A stretch of 64,000 nucleotides of DNA from Austropuccinia psidii. Lineage: Eukaryota; Basidiomycota; Pucciniomycetes; Pucciniales; Sphaerophragmiaceae. Location: contig JALGQZ010000008.1 of NCBI GenBank assembly GCA_023105745.1, positions 23,697,866 through 23,761,865 on the forward strand, read 5' to 3'. Below the pieces are notes generated by a model. It saw only the letters and a list, made by a program, of their open reading frames with translations, was not told where the DNA came from and made no database searches. Below are positions 46,349 through 57,600 of the stretch, one piece after another (the stretch's first letter is position 1; each line of letters begins with the position of its first letter). The position numbers and the translations under genes were made by a program.

Positions 46349-46384
46349 TGAAAATTCTCATCTGGGGACCTCACAGCCTGATTC

Positions 46385-46401
46385 TGACGTGTATGACGCG
46401 T
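46385..46401. promoter_or_regulatory. Conserved TGACG-containing motif in LTR A
   Basis: TGACGTGTATGACGCGT holds two TGACG words, the core of CRE/bZIP-type sites. It is intact in the A3, A5 and A2 5' LTRs and altered at CpG positions in the A1 and A2 3' LTRs. A regulatory role is inference only. Confidence 0.35.
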
Positions 46402-47281
46402 AGAATGCTGTACAGAAACTGTATGGGACCCCAGTATTGGCTGACATATGAGGTATTGAAGTAAAAACATGCTTCTTTGTCTATTTGACACCTCATATTC
46501 ATGATTATGGGATATTATCCCATGGTAAGGCTGTATATGACAGCAGGTGGGATTTTGACCTTAAACCATCCATAACTCTGTCAGTCTTTGAGATATCAAC
46601 CTAATAATTAGTTCATTCGATAGCCCTGTATGAGCTCTACACAATGGTACCCAATTTGGTATGGTTATCATGAAATATGGCAAAGTTATCCCATGTACAA
46701 GGTTTTTTGTACATAGGCGTGGTTTGGGCAAAAAGCTGTATTGAGCTTGTTTGCCTCATAACTTCTGTTATAGTTGAGATATGAAGGAGTGGATGGCACC
46801 ATCAGATAGCCCTGATTGTGCTCTTTCCAAAGATACCCCACTTCAGGTATCCCACACTAAAACTGTAGAAGTTAGATGAGAGGTGAATGTTTTGTTCACC
46901 CTTATTTGGCCTGAAATTGACCATAACTCCAGTAATATTGGTGCTAGCTCAGTTTGGCTGGTACCATTGGATAGCCCTGACTTAGAGCTTCATTTTGAAT
47001 ACCCATTTGATGGGGTTAGATGTCTCCTTCTAGATTCCAGATGAGAAGTGAAATTTAAGGTTCATGCTCCGCAATAACTTTGAGCAGGAATAACTTTGTT
47101 CTTTCTTGTCCTATGGTGATGGGACTTATATTTTCAGAATAAGGTGAGTTTCCTCTATCCTTTGATACCTTTTGAGCTAATTTGGCTCAGCTCCATGTTT
47201 TGGTGGTATCTTGGCTATACCATTGGTTTATGGTATTTTGGCTGTCATGCTTGTGCTCTGGTTTTGAGTCACAGGCTGACA

Positions 47282-47286
47282 TTTGT
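47282..47286 (-). repeat. Target duplication of A5, right copy
   Basis: TTTGT, identical to 45670-45674. Confidence 0.9.
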
Positions 47287-48119
47287 AATCACATTGTATC
47301 ACTGTTAATGTTACTCTCAGATGTGACAATGTTATGTTCAGTCTGAGTGGGGGTAATGTTTCTATTACTAGGACTACTAATTTTAGAGTGGTTTACAACT
47401 ACTTCTGGCTCTTGTGCACTTCTTTTACCAAATCCAACAGCTTCTGAATCATAGGGTCTGACTCTTTCCTCCTCTGGTTGAAGGAGGTTTTGTTCTTGCC
47501 CTTGTTTCCTTGTCTTCTCCTGGAAACTTCCTGGAATTGTGAAGAATGGTGACTCTTGGCCACTGATCTGCTGGTTTGTGAATGGTGTGAAGCCACTGGA
47601 GAGATGATTTGGCCTGCTCCTTGTGAGCCTGAAGGAATCTGAGTAGTCCCTCTGTGGGTTAACTGTTCTTCTATAGCTTGGATAGTGGCTTGATTCTCCC
47701 TTATCCTCTGTTCCCTTGCCTCCAGGAGTCTGAACTGCCTGGTAGGATTCCAACCTTTGGTGATTACCATCAGGTCTTTGAAGTCTATCTCTATGAGACA
47801 GATCTTCCGGCAACTTGCTCCAAGTTCTGCGCAGTGACTTGCCAGGTTGAACCTCTTGTTGTCCATGCTCCATTGGAATAAGTCCTTGAGGAGTTGGTGG
47901 AGCTGAAGAACTTGATCCATGTCTTTCCAGTCCTCTGGTTTGAGGTATCCATTGAATTGGAGTGTGAATGGCAGGGTTGATATTATCTCCCTCATTGTTT
48001 TGCCATCCACTACTGTGTCCAAGGTGTCCTCTTTCAGGTCTTCTGGTTCTGGACAAACCTTCTCTGTCCTCTGGTTGGTTCCTTTGGAAGCCAAGATCTC
48101 TGAGGTGTACAGGTGACAT
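47287..48119 (-). pseudogene. A2 gag N-terminal part (frame y), cut by A5
   Basis: It starts MSPVHLRDLGFQRNQ at 48119 and stays open for 276 codons to the A5 insertion point (NINSDT). It would continue into MSQYAEQSAKQ at 45670 if A5 were absent. Composition is S/P/R/Q-rich. The start lies within the predicted intron 48100-48167 and one base after the TAA that ends unspliced exon 1 (TAA-C-ATG). It overlaps ORF1 exon 2 for about 700 bases in another frame. Confidence 0.65.
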
Positions 48120-48467
48120 GTTAGTGTTTGCAAGCAGTCAAAAACTTTATTTTCTTAGGGTATTTACCTTTGACTGTGCCTTGTACCAATTTGTTGTCTG
48201 CTGATTTGGGCAATTTACCTTTAGAGGTTACAACTGGGTTAACTATAGTAATTTTCCCTGTACAAGTTATCAAGGTTGGTTTACCTTGTATTGATGCAGA
48301 ATTTTGTGGTTTTCTACTCTTCTGTGTGGCAATGGGTGTCCACTTTTTTGCTGTTATCAGGCCTTTACTGTGCCTCTTTCCTTTGCCTTTGCTGCCCTCT
48401 GGTTCTGAGGGTGTCACTGCTGTGTTGGCCTGTGACTGGCTTTCAAGTGGTATGAAGTTATCTTCCA
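47399..48467 (-). CDS. A2 ORF1: spliced gene overlapping gag, intact (333 aa)
   Basis: Predicted exon 1 is 48467-48168 (300 bp) and exon 2 is 48099-47399 (701 bp). The intron (48167-48100) has a GTAAAT donor, a CACTAAC branch-like site and a CTCAG acceptor. With an A donated by the leader exon (position 49024) the first codon is ATG and the sum is 1002 bases, exactly 333 codons plus stop. The N-terminus is basic (SKGKGKRHSK, residues 26-35, possible nuclear signal). Middle residues 216-219 are GWNP. The C-terminus is K/R-rich and ends VHKSQK. GWNP, the basic block and an IQK stretch recur in family B ORF1. No domain is recognised; nucleic-acid binding is a guess from charge. Confidence 0.55.
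48100..48167 (-). other. Predicted 68-bp intron in A2 ORF1, containing the gag ATG
   Basis: Donor AAAG/GTAAATACC and acceptor CACCTCAG/AGATC. CACTAAC lies about 20 bases before the acceptor and overlaps TAACATG, where unspliced exon 1 stops and gag starts. Confidence 0.65.
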
Positions 48468-49023
48468 CTGAATCAAAACAGGACAAAGAGGGCTTATGTA
48501 ACTTAAGACTTCTCCAAAAATGCTGGTTTTTCACGTCTAAGAATGGCCTCTGGGCTTGTATATTATTACAATGTGCCCTTGTACAATGACAATGTGATTG
48601 AATTAACAATTCCACGTCAGGAATACAGCTTACAGATATTTGGTATACTGTTTGTATACCAATATTTCACAGAATAACTTGTAATTAGCAAGTGTAAACT
48701 GTCAAAAAGTGATGTGTAACAGGGCAATTGAGTTAACAATATGTCCAACCACGCCTCAACTGTTGGTTTATCAGTATGAGCTGTCTTCCTTTAATGAAAA
48801 TGAGACTGTATTAATGGCTTAAGTGTTTTTATATGTAAAACACGCCAAAAATAAGGGTCTTGAGGTTATTAGCCACATGACAGGTACTCTCAAAATATGA
48901 GTATAAAAGTGGTATATGTACCAAAAAGAAAAATATATATATAATATATATATTTTTAAGAAATATTATGCCTAAAAAGAATAAAACAAATGTCAGAAAG
49001 TGAGAAATAAGAGAAATACTCAC
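48468..49023 (-). other. Predicted leader intron of A2 (556 bp)
   Basis: The donor CTTCTAA/GTGAGT at 49023 is close to consensus and lies about 45 bases from the LTR. The acceptor TGTCCTGTTTTGATTCAG/TGG has a good pyrimidine tract. Splicing would join ...CTAA to TGGAAGAT, making an AUG in frame with ORF1. No gene is visible inside. It is long for a fungal intron. Confidence 0.5.
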
Positions 49024-49049
49024 TTAGAAGGGTCCAAATTAGGTTTACA

Positions 49050-49069
49050 ACACAGCCAGGCCCCCAAAA
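49050..49069 (-). promoter_or_regulatory. Primer-binding site of A2
   Basis: Minus-strand TTTTGGGGGCCTGGCTGTG immediately after the 5' LTR end GCTGACA. Confidence 0.65.
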
Positions 49070-49837
49070 TGTCAGCTGGAGTCTATGTTGAAGCAGTAAT
49101 AAGGCTATTTACAACTAGAACTATGACTGTAACACATGGAAATAAACTTAAAATAAGAGATTTTAATTTGATAATATGATTTATAATATAATATAAGGGT
49201 TCTACTATTGAGGAAATAGTGGTGGTGAGCACTATTGAGAACCCTGGGTGCAGTCTTACCAGTTGGATTACTATAATAAGAACTACAAGAATTAAGATTA
49301 TAATTATACCCTGATTATTAACCAAGAGTAAAACTGTTTTTGACAGTTTACTACGTAGGATATTCAAGAGCAGGATGAGGAAACAATTCTGGCTGTGAAA
49401 AGCCTCCTTTTTATCCTGAAATGGGGTGGAAAGGGTGCTAGACCTTCCCACGTAGAGGAAGTGAAGATTTTTCACTCTCTAGTACTGACTTGTGGTTTTC
49501 AAACAGCCTGTATAACCTGTATTGGGCTCAGATGTGGTTTTGAAATCACATCTGGGCAGTTTTCACCAATACAGGGTGAAGATTTTCATCTGGGGACCTC
49601 ACAGCCTGATTCTGACGTGTATGACGCGTAGAATGCTGTACAGAAGCTGTATGGGATCCCAGTATTCACTGACATATGAGGTATTGAAGTAAAAACAAGC
49701 ATCTTCGTCTATTTGACACCTCATATTCATGGTTATGGGATATTATCCCATGGCAAGGCTGTATATGACAGCAGGTGAGAATTTGACCTTAAAACAGCCA
49801 TAACTTTGTCAATTCTTGGGATATCAACCTCAAAATT
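49070..49837 (-). repeat. A2 5' LTR, distal part (interrupted by B2)
   Basis: The LTR end CCAGCTGACA at 49070 up to the B2 insertion at 49837. Together with 62567-63221 it makes a 1423-bp LTR. Confidence 0.9.
49833..49837 (-). repeat. Target duplication of B2, left copy
   Basis: AAATT, matching 62562-62566. Joining the two sides restores the LTR A sequence CTCAAAATTGGTTC. Confidence 0.95.
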
Positions 49838-51861
49838 TGTAAGGTTTGACTATGAAACAATAAGTAAAAATTACTCATTTATTACTTATTGTACTCTGAA
49901 TGTCCTTATAACTGAAATAAATAAGATTAAAATAATAATAATAATAAAGAAATATTATTATTATGGCGTAAAAATATTATATTATTAAATAAATATCATA
50001 ATATAATTAATATTATATGAAATTATAATATTATAAATAATATATTAATATAAAATAATTAATATATTATAAAGCTCTTTATTATTGTTACCAACAAATA
50101 ATAAAGGCGTAAAAAACGGTTTTGCATAAATAAAAAACAATTAATAACAATAATATTACTAATATTAAAGATATCTATTAATATAAATACTATTTATATT
50201 AATTAAGAATTATTAAGAGTAATAATAAGAGAGAAATTATTATAATAAGATGAAATAACCTACTTTTAACACTTAAAATAATAATTTTGAGATATTTTAC
50301 GCCAAAAGAATATAATACAACTTTTTCAAATTGTATTTACAATAAAAAATAAAGAAAATTACTAAATTTCTTGATTTTACGTGGAAATGAGTTTATAGAG
50401 AGATTTATGACAAAAACAATTAAAGAATTGATTTAATCACGTAAAAATAGTGATTAATATTAAGATGGTCTTTGGTCTTTAATAATATAAGAGTTTTATA
50501 TATAAAGAATAAAGAAATTACCTTTTATTTAATTGATTTAATGTTTTTGATGCGTCTGAGGGGAAAATAGAGTAAAAAGAGCTCTATTTATAGTAAATAC
50601 CTCCCTCCTAGAGTCCAACAGGCTTCTAGTAGACGTGTACTGATCATATCCACTGGAATTGATAAATAGTTTAAGGTTTGGAGATGATTACATCATTATC
50701 AAACCATATTACATCATTATTACACCATTTTTTAGAGTTATCACTATAACTCTAAAGTTGATGACATCAGAGGCTTGGCAGAACCCCAAATTTCGTGGAT
50801 TTCATTAGTTTTAATCATAAACTAATAGTATTCACCAATTTTATCACTCTTAAGACTGTTAAACTTAAATTAAGGTTACAGTGTGTGATCATAACTGCTC
50901 AAATTAAGCTCAAACTTTGATCCTCAATAACATTTAAGATTTACACGCTACAGCAATTCAGAGAGTGAATTCTGACAGCCTGGAATAACCGTATTATGCT
51001 GCCAAGAGCTTTTCATTACATCATCAAAACTCTATTTTTGATGATTTTTCTTGTAACTCATCTTTTCTGTCGAAATTCAATATTTTAAACTTCAAACCTT
51101 GATTTCAGGGGGTTATACCCTGAATTTAATAATAAAAATTACATCATTCTTCACGAATGAACTAGTAGAATCCAACTGTATACTTTTTTTTAAGTTTGGA
51201 ACACTTTCACAACAAAGTGGTCAACAGCTCTGTTGATTTTTATCAATAATTCATCATAGGTTTTAACCTTGTTTATAATTTGTAAAATAAAGTTCATATC
51301 TGTGTCCTTACAGTAATTACGTGGTAACTTTATTTTCGGTTCATCATTCTATCATGTATAGTTTAGAAGATATTAGCTATGATCCTTGAATATATGCGTT
51401 GACCAAAAAAGTGCATATATTCAGGATAATTCCTTAAGTATTAACACTGGAAATTAGCTTGTTAATTGTTTTATGTGTGGATTCTCATGGGGAATCCACT
51501 GGTACAATTTATTTTACATGTTGTTTCATTAGTTCTTGAGATAAATAAGGTTTTATGATTTTTATAAGGTATTATACCTTATAATTCCTTAAATATTGAC
51601 TTTACAGATATGCCATAAAAATCGTATATGTGTATTTTTCCATGGGGAATCCAATGGTATAATTTATTTTACATGTTGATTCATTGGTTTTTAAGTTAAA
51701 CCAATTTTTGTACCAATTTATGGTATTTTTTGTATATTTAAGTAATTATTCTTAATGTATAATTATTCTAAGTAATTTTAATATAATCATATTAAAGGTA
51801 TAATTGTTCTGAGTCTTTTTGTGACCTTATTGGGTATGTGGTCATATCTCAAAGGCTCACA
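49838..51861 (-). repeat. B2 3' LTR (2024 bp)
   Basis: Starts TGTGAGCC at 51861 and ends AACCTTACA at 49838. It is closer to the B2 5' LTR and to B4 than to B1 (for example TTTAAGTTAAACC and GATTAATATTAAGATGG). Confidence 0.95.
50584..50592 (-). promoter_or_regulatory. TATA box in B2 3' LTR
   Basis: Minus-strand TATAAATAG followed by AGCTCTTTTTACTC. Confidence 0.55.
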
Positions 51862-51879
51862 TTCCCTACCACAAAAAAG
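51862..51879 (-). promoter_or_regulatory. Polypurine tract of B2
   Basis: Minus-strand CCTTTTTTGTGGTAGGGAA next to the LTR start. Confidence 0.65.
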
Positions 51880-51979
51880 GATTGTACCACAATCTGATAT
51901 GTGTGATTAGGGTATCATCCACTGTCCTACCTCTTCATTAGACTTTGTTAGTCTTGAAGCTCAATAATGCTCAACTTTT

Positions 51980-52636
51980 CTATTTTTCAGGCTTTCTTTC
52001 ATGTCTGAACCTTCTTAGTAGTTTATCAGCATTTGTTATATCTTTCTCAAGTAGCCATTCATCTTCTTGAGTTGAATTTCTATACCTTACAAGGTATTCC
52101 CTTTCTTTTTTGTTTCTTGTCCTTCTTTCTTTAAGGACTTTTACTATTTTCTTTTCTTCTCCTTCTTCCAAGGGTGGAATTTCAAGTGGGGGTTTATTTC
52201 TTAGTGGAAATAACTCCTTGTCACTTGAACTGTAAGGCTTTATTAGACTCACAGGGAAAGTTGGGTGCTTGTTCATTAGTTCACCTGTGAGTTCTAATTG
52301 CACAGCATTGGGTCCATGTAGTGCTTTTATCATAAATGGTCCTACAAAGGAATCTTTCAATTTCTTTGGGCCTTTTATGTTATTGAAATTAAGGGTTAAT
52401 ACTAAAACCAAGTCTCCTATTTTGAAATCAGGTGGCTTATGACTTTTATCCCATCTTTCTTTTGCATATTTAAAAGAATCTTGCATGCATCTGTTTGCAT
52501 GGTGTCTTGCTTTGTCAAGCATTATCTTGAAACTGCTTGCTGTTGGATGTATATCCACTAAGTCCTTTTTGAGGGTATCATTAGGAAGGCTTTGATTCCA
52601 ACCTTTCTCTAGCATTGCTGGTGTTTTGCCAGTAGA
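51980..52636 (-). pseudogene. B2 integrase end and chromodomain-like tail
   Basis: It continues integrase after the B4 insertion ([19 protein letters not shown]). The [15 protein letters not shown] region follows, then the chromodomain-like tail ([32 protein letters not shown]), ending [11 protein letters not shown] at 51980. It is open throughout. The first part of the enzyme lies at 54665 and beyond. Confidence 0.9.
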
Positions 52637-52641
52637 AGAAT
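52637..52641 (-). repeat. Target duplication of B4, left copy
   Basis: AGAAT, matching 54665-54669. Confidence 0.9.
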
Positions 52642-54664
52642 TGTGAGCCTTTGAGATATGACCACATACCCAATAAGGTCACAAAAAAGACTCAGAACAA
52701 TTATACCTTTAATATAATTATATTAAAATTACTTAGAAGAATTATACATTAAGAATAATTACTTAAATATACAAAAAATACCATAAATTGGTACAAAAAT
52801 TGGTTTAACTTAAAACCAATGAATCAACATGTAAAATAAATTATACCATTGGATTCCCCATGGAAAAACCCACATATACCATTTTTATGGCATATCTGTA
52901 AAGTCAATATTTAAGGTATTATAAGGTATAATACCTTATAAAAATCATAAAACCTTATTTATCTCAAGAACTAATGAAACAACATGTGAAATAAATTGGA
53001 CCAGTGGATTCCCCATGAAAATCCACACATAAAACAATTAACAAGCTAATTCCCAATGTTAATACTTAAGGAATTATCCTGAATATATGCACTTTTTTGG
53101 TCAACGCATATATTCAAGGATCATAGCTAATATCTTCTAAGCTATACATGATAGAATGATGAACCAAAAATAAAGTTACCACGTAATTACTGTAAGGACA
53201 CAGATATGAACTTTATTTTTCAAATCATAAACAAGGTTAAAACCTATGATGAATTATTGATAAAAATCAACAGAGCTGTTGACCACTTTGTTGTGAAAGT
53301 GTTCCAAACTTAAAAAAAGTATACAGTTAGATTCTACTAGTTCATTCGTGAAGAATGATGTAATTTTTATTATTAAATTCAGGGTATAACCCCCTGAAAT
53401 CAAGGTTTGAAGTTTAAAATATTGAATTTCGACAAAAAAGATGAGTTACCAGAAAAATAATCAAAAATAGAGTTTTGATGATGTAATGAAAAGCTCTTGG
53501 CAGCATAATAAGGTTATGCCAGGCTATCAGAATTCATTTTCTGAATTGCTGTAGCGTGTAAATCTTAAACGTTATTGAGGATCAAAGTTTGAGCTTAATT
53601 TGAGCAGTTATGATCACATACTGTAACCTTAATTTAAGTTTAACAGTCTTAAGAGTGATAAAATTGGTGAATACTATTAGTTTATGATTAAAACTAATAA
53701 AATCCACGAAATTTGGGGTTCTGCCAAGCCTCTGATGTCATCAAACGTAGAGTTATAGTGATAACTCTAAATAATGGTGTAATAATGATGTAATATGGTT
53801 TGATCATGATGTAATCACCCTCAAACCTTAAAATATTGATCAATTCCAGTGGATATGATCAGTACACGTCTACTAGAAGCCTGTTGGACTCTAGGAGGGA
53901 GGTATTTACTATAAATAGAGCTCTTTTTACTCTATTTACCCCTCAGACGCATCAAAAACATTAAATCAATTAAATAAAAGGTAATTTCTTTATTCTTTAT
54001 ATATAAAACTCTTATATTATTAAAGACCAAAGACCATCTTAATATTAATCACTATTTTTACGTGATTAAATCAAATCTTTAAATGTTTTTGTCACAAATC
54101 TCTCTATAAACTAATTTCCACGTAAAATCAAGAATTTTAGTAATTTTCTTTATTTTTTATTGTAAATACAATTTGTAAAAGTTGTATTATATTCTTTTGG
54201 CGTAAAAGATCTCAAAATTATTATTTTAAGTGTTAAAAGTAGGTTATTTCATCTTATTATAATAATTTCTCTCTTATTATTACTCTTAATAATTCTTATT
54301 TAATATAAATAGTATTTATATTAATATATAACTTTAATATTAGTAATATTATTGTTATCAATTGTTTTTTATTTATAAAAAACAGTTTTTTACGCCTTTA
54401 TTATTTGTTGGTAACAATAATAAAGAGCTTTATAATATATTAATTATTTTGTTTTAATATATTATCTATAATATTATAATTTCATATAATATTAATTATA
54501 TTATTATATTTATTTAATAATATAATGTTTTTACGCCATAATAATAATATTTCTTTATTATTATTATTATTTTAATCTTATTTATTTCAATTATAAGGAC
54601 ATTCAGAGTACAATAAGTAATAAATTAGTAATTTTTACTTATTGTTTCATAGTCAAACCTTACA
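52642..54664 (+). mobile_element. B4: solo family B LTR in B2 integrase
   Basis: A 2023-bp plus-strand LTR starts TGTGAGCC and ends CAAACCTTACA. It is flanked by perfect AGAAT repeats and has no internal sequence. It is the innermost of four nested insertions. It is very like the B2 LTRs in inverse orientation, so 49838-51861 and 52642-54664 form a large inverted repeat. Confidence 0.95.
53910..53918 (+). promoter_or_regulatory. TATA box in B4
   Basis: TATAAATAG followed by AGCTCTTTTTACTC, as in the other B LTRs. Confidence 0.55.
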
Positions 54665-54669
54665 AGAAT
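54665..54669 (-). repeat. Target duplication of B4, right copy
   Basis: AGAAT, identical to 52637-52641. Confidence 0.9.
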
Positions 54670-57600
54670 GGATTGATGTCTTATATGCCAGTTCAAGTGC
54701 TGGTATTAGTGTACACCAATCATGGGTAAAACCATTAGAACCTTTGAATTCTAGCCCATAAGCACAGAATCTTCTGATCATATCCTCTAGGGTCTGTATC
54801 ATTCTTTCTGCTAGACCATCAGTTTGAGGATGATAAGCTGTTGAGAATGATAACTTTGTCCCAAACAAGTTATGGAGATTTGTCCATAAGGCTGAAGTGA
54901 ACTTTGGGTCTCTGTCACTTATAATATTTTGGAATACGCCTGTGTGGCTAATGACTTTATTCCATTTCATTATGGCTGTATCCATAGCTGTGTCATCTTT
55001 ATGACATGGTAAGAACATGGGAGTTTTACTGTACCTGTCAACTAACACTAGGCATGCATTATAACTCCTGTCTCCTCCTGGAGGTAAGGCTGTTACCCAA
55101 TCCATATGAACTATTTCCCATGGGGATTTTGGTTGTTGGATTTGGATCATCATTCCAAATTTCTTTCCTGTGGCTCTGTTGGCCTTTTGACATCTGTCAC
55201 AGGTTTGGCAGTACTCTGCAACATCTTTCTTCCAATTTGGCCACCAAGAGCAGGTTTTCACCCTCTCTAGTGTTCTATCTTCTGAGAGATGTCCAGATGC
55301 AACACTATCATGACACTCATGTAAAATAGTGTTTATTAGTGTTCTATCTGTTAAGGCCATAACACATGTGTGTTTTGTTCTATGGTAAAGGATTCCATCA
55401 AGGAGGTGAAATCTTCCTTCATCATATGCCTTTTTCCATATTTCATCTAGTTTTGATGAAAGTGATGGATCTTTGCAGTCTTTCATTAGAAGTTGGCTTA
55501 AAATATGGCAATTTTTGTCTGTCTTATAGCTTTCTTTAACTTGGTTAAAGAATTCTGTGCCAATGTCTGTAACACATATTCCTTCTATATGGTGCTCTTC
55601 TTGTGGTACCCATGCTGGATTGTCAGGGGTATCTGCTAGAGCCCATCTGCTAAGACCATCTGCATTTTTATGAATATTTCCAGATTTATGAACAATAGTC
55701 ATATTTCCTCTATATTCTTGGATAGCAATTTGCCATCTCAGCATATGTCTATTTGGAGTCTTCATATTTAATAGTGATTTCACAGCATTACAGTCTGTGA
55801 TTACATCAAATACTGCGCCATCCAAATAATAATGCAGTTTTTCTAAAGCCCATACTAGGCATAAGCATTCCATTTGGCTTGCTCCATACCTTGCTTCTGT
55901 TGGCTTTATCTGCCTTGAAACAAATTGGTCCTTCCACTGGTTTATCATTGATAATTTGTGTTTGGTGAAGTGCAGCACCTAGTCCTTCTCCACAAGCATC
56001 AATGTACAGTTTGAAGGGTAGTTTCCAATCTGGCATCAGAAGAAATGGGGAATTTGTTAAGGAATTTTTCAATTCTTCATATGCCTTGACTCTTTCTTCT
56101 GTCATCTCATAGACTGTTTGTTGGTCACATAGCTTATACAAGGATTTAGCAATCTTTGCAAAGTCCTTTATATGCTGTCTATAGTAACCAGCAAATCCTA
56201 GAAATGATTGCATTTCTTTTTTTGTTTGAGGCATTGGTTTAAGTAGTACTGCTGCTACTTTATTTTTGTCTATGCCTAGACTAAGGCCAGATACTACATG
56301 TCCTAGTGCCTTTAATTCACTGTATGCAAAATGACATTTTTTCAAGGAAATTTTCATATTTACTTGGACTATTTTCTGTGGTACCCTTTCTAGTCTTGTA
56401 AGGTGATTTTCCCAACTTTCTGAGCAAACTATGATATCATCAATATAGATAATCAACCATCCTTCTGATAATTCTTCAGGGAACATGGTATTCATCATTC
56501 TTTGATAATGGGAAGGTGCATTTTTTATTCCAAATGGCATTCTTAAGTATTCAAAAATTCCACAATGGACTATTATTCTTAGTAGCTTCTTGGCATTGTC
56601 TGTTAAGACATTTTGATGAAACCCCTTAAGAGCATCCATAGCTGTGATGAACTTAGCTTGTGACAATTGGGTTGATGTCTCATGGATTCCGGGTATTGGA
56701 TATCTGTCTGGAATGGTATACGTATTCAGGGCTCTGATGTCTCCTACCATCCGTGATTTTCCATTATGCCAAGTTATAATGAAAGGTGTAGTAACTTCTA
56801 CTTGTTCATTATGTCCAACCTTTCTTAATACTCCAAGGTCCATTAATTCTTTAATGTGCACCTCTAAGGCTTCTCTAGCTCTTGGACTGGCTGGATAAGC
56901 AGGTCTTCTTAATAAAGGTGGGTAAGGTTTTTCTACATTAAGAATTATATCCTCTTCATGTCCAATTATGGCACCTAGTGGCTCTTTGTCAGTTGCAAAG
57001 GCATTTTTAGACTTAAATAAGAGGTCAATCAATTTTTCTTTCATTTTTTCTGTTAATTCTTGATTGAATTCTGCCTCTTTGAGTTGTTCAGATATAAAAA
57101 GTTCCTTTTCTGGAATTTTTTCTTCATTCTTAATAACTGTGATTTGTTTGTTGTTATTTAAGAATCCAAACTTTTGTCCTTTGTTATCTCCTATTGTAAA
57201 ATATCTATCCTTTTGGTTGGAGATATCTATACCATAGATTGATAAGTAGTCATTCCCAAGTATGAAATGATTACTAGTACAGTTGTCCATTACTACAAAC
57301 TCTACTTTAATTCTGACACATTGTGAGGGATGAGGAAAAATTAGTGTTAAATCAATTATTCCAAGGGGCTTCATGCTCTCACTTGCACTACTAAATTTGA
57401 CACCTTGTATTGGCATAAGTTTTTCTTGCCAGTCTGGGACAATGGTTTTGAAATAACTTTTGCCAACACAAGTGCAATATGCTCCTGTATCCAAGTTAAC
57501 CTTTCCTTCTCGGTTATCAACCATAACAATACTAATACTTGATTTTCCAGCTGTATATCCCATTCCTCTTGCAGGTTTGGTTCTATACATTTTGGCATCT

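Larger units (their letters stand above)
45675..47281 (-). mobile_element. A5: chimeric solo LTR of family A in A2 gag
   Basis: It is a lone 1607-bp LTR (minus strand start TGTCAGCC at 47281, end CATCCTGACA at 45675) flanked by TTTGT on both sides. It is longer than other A LTRs because of an internal 168-bp duplication. The part below 46043 resembles the CCTGACA subtype and the part above resembles A3, so it is a recombinant. Confidence 0.9.
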
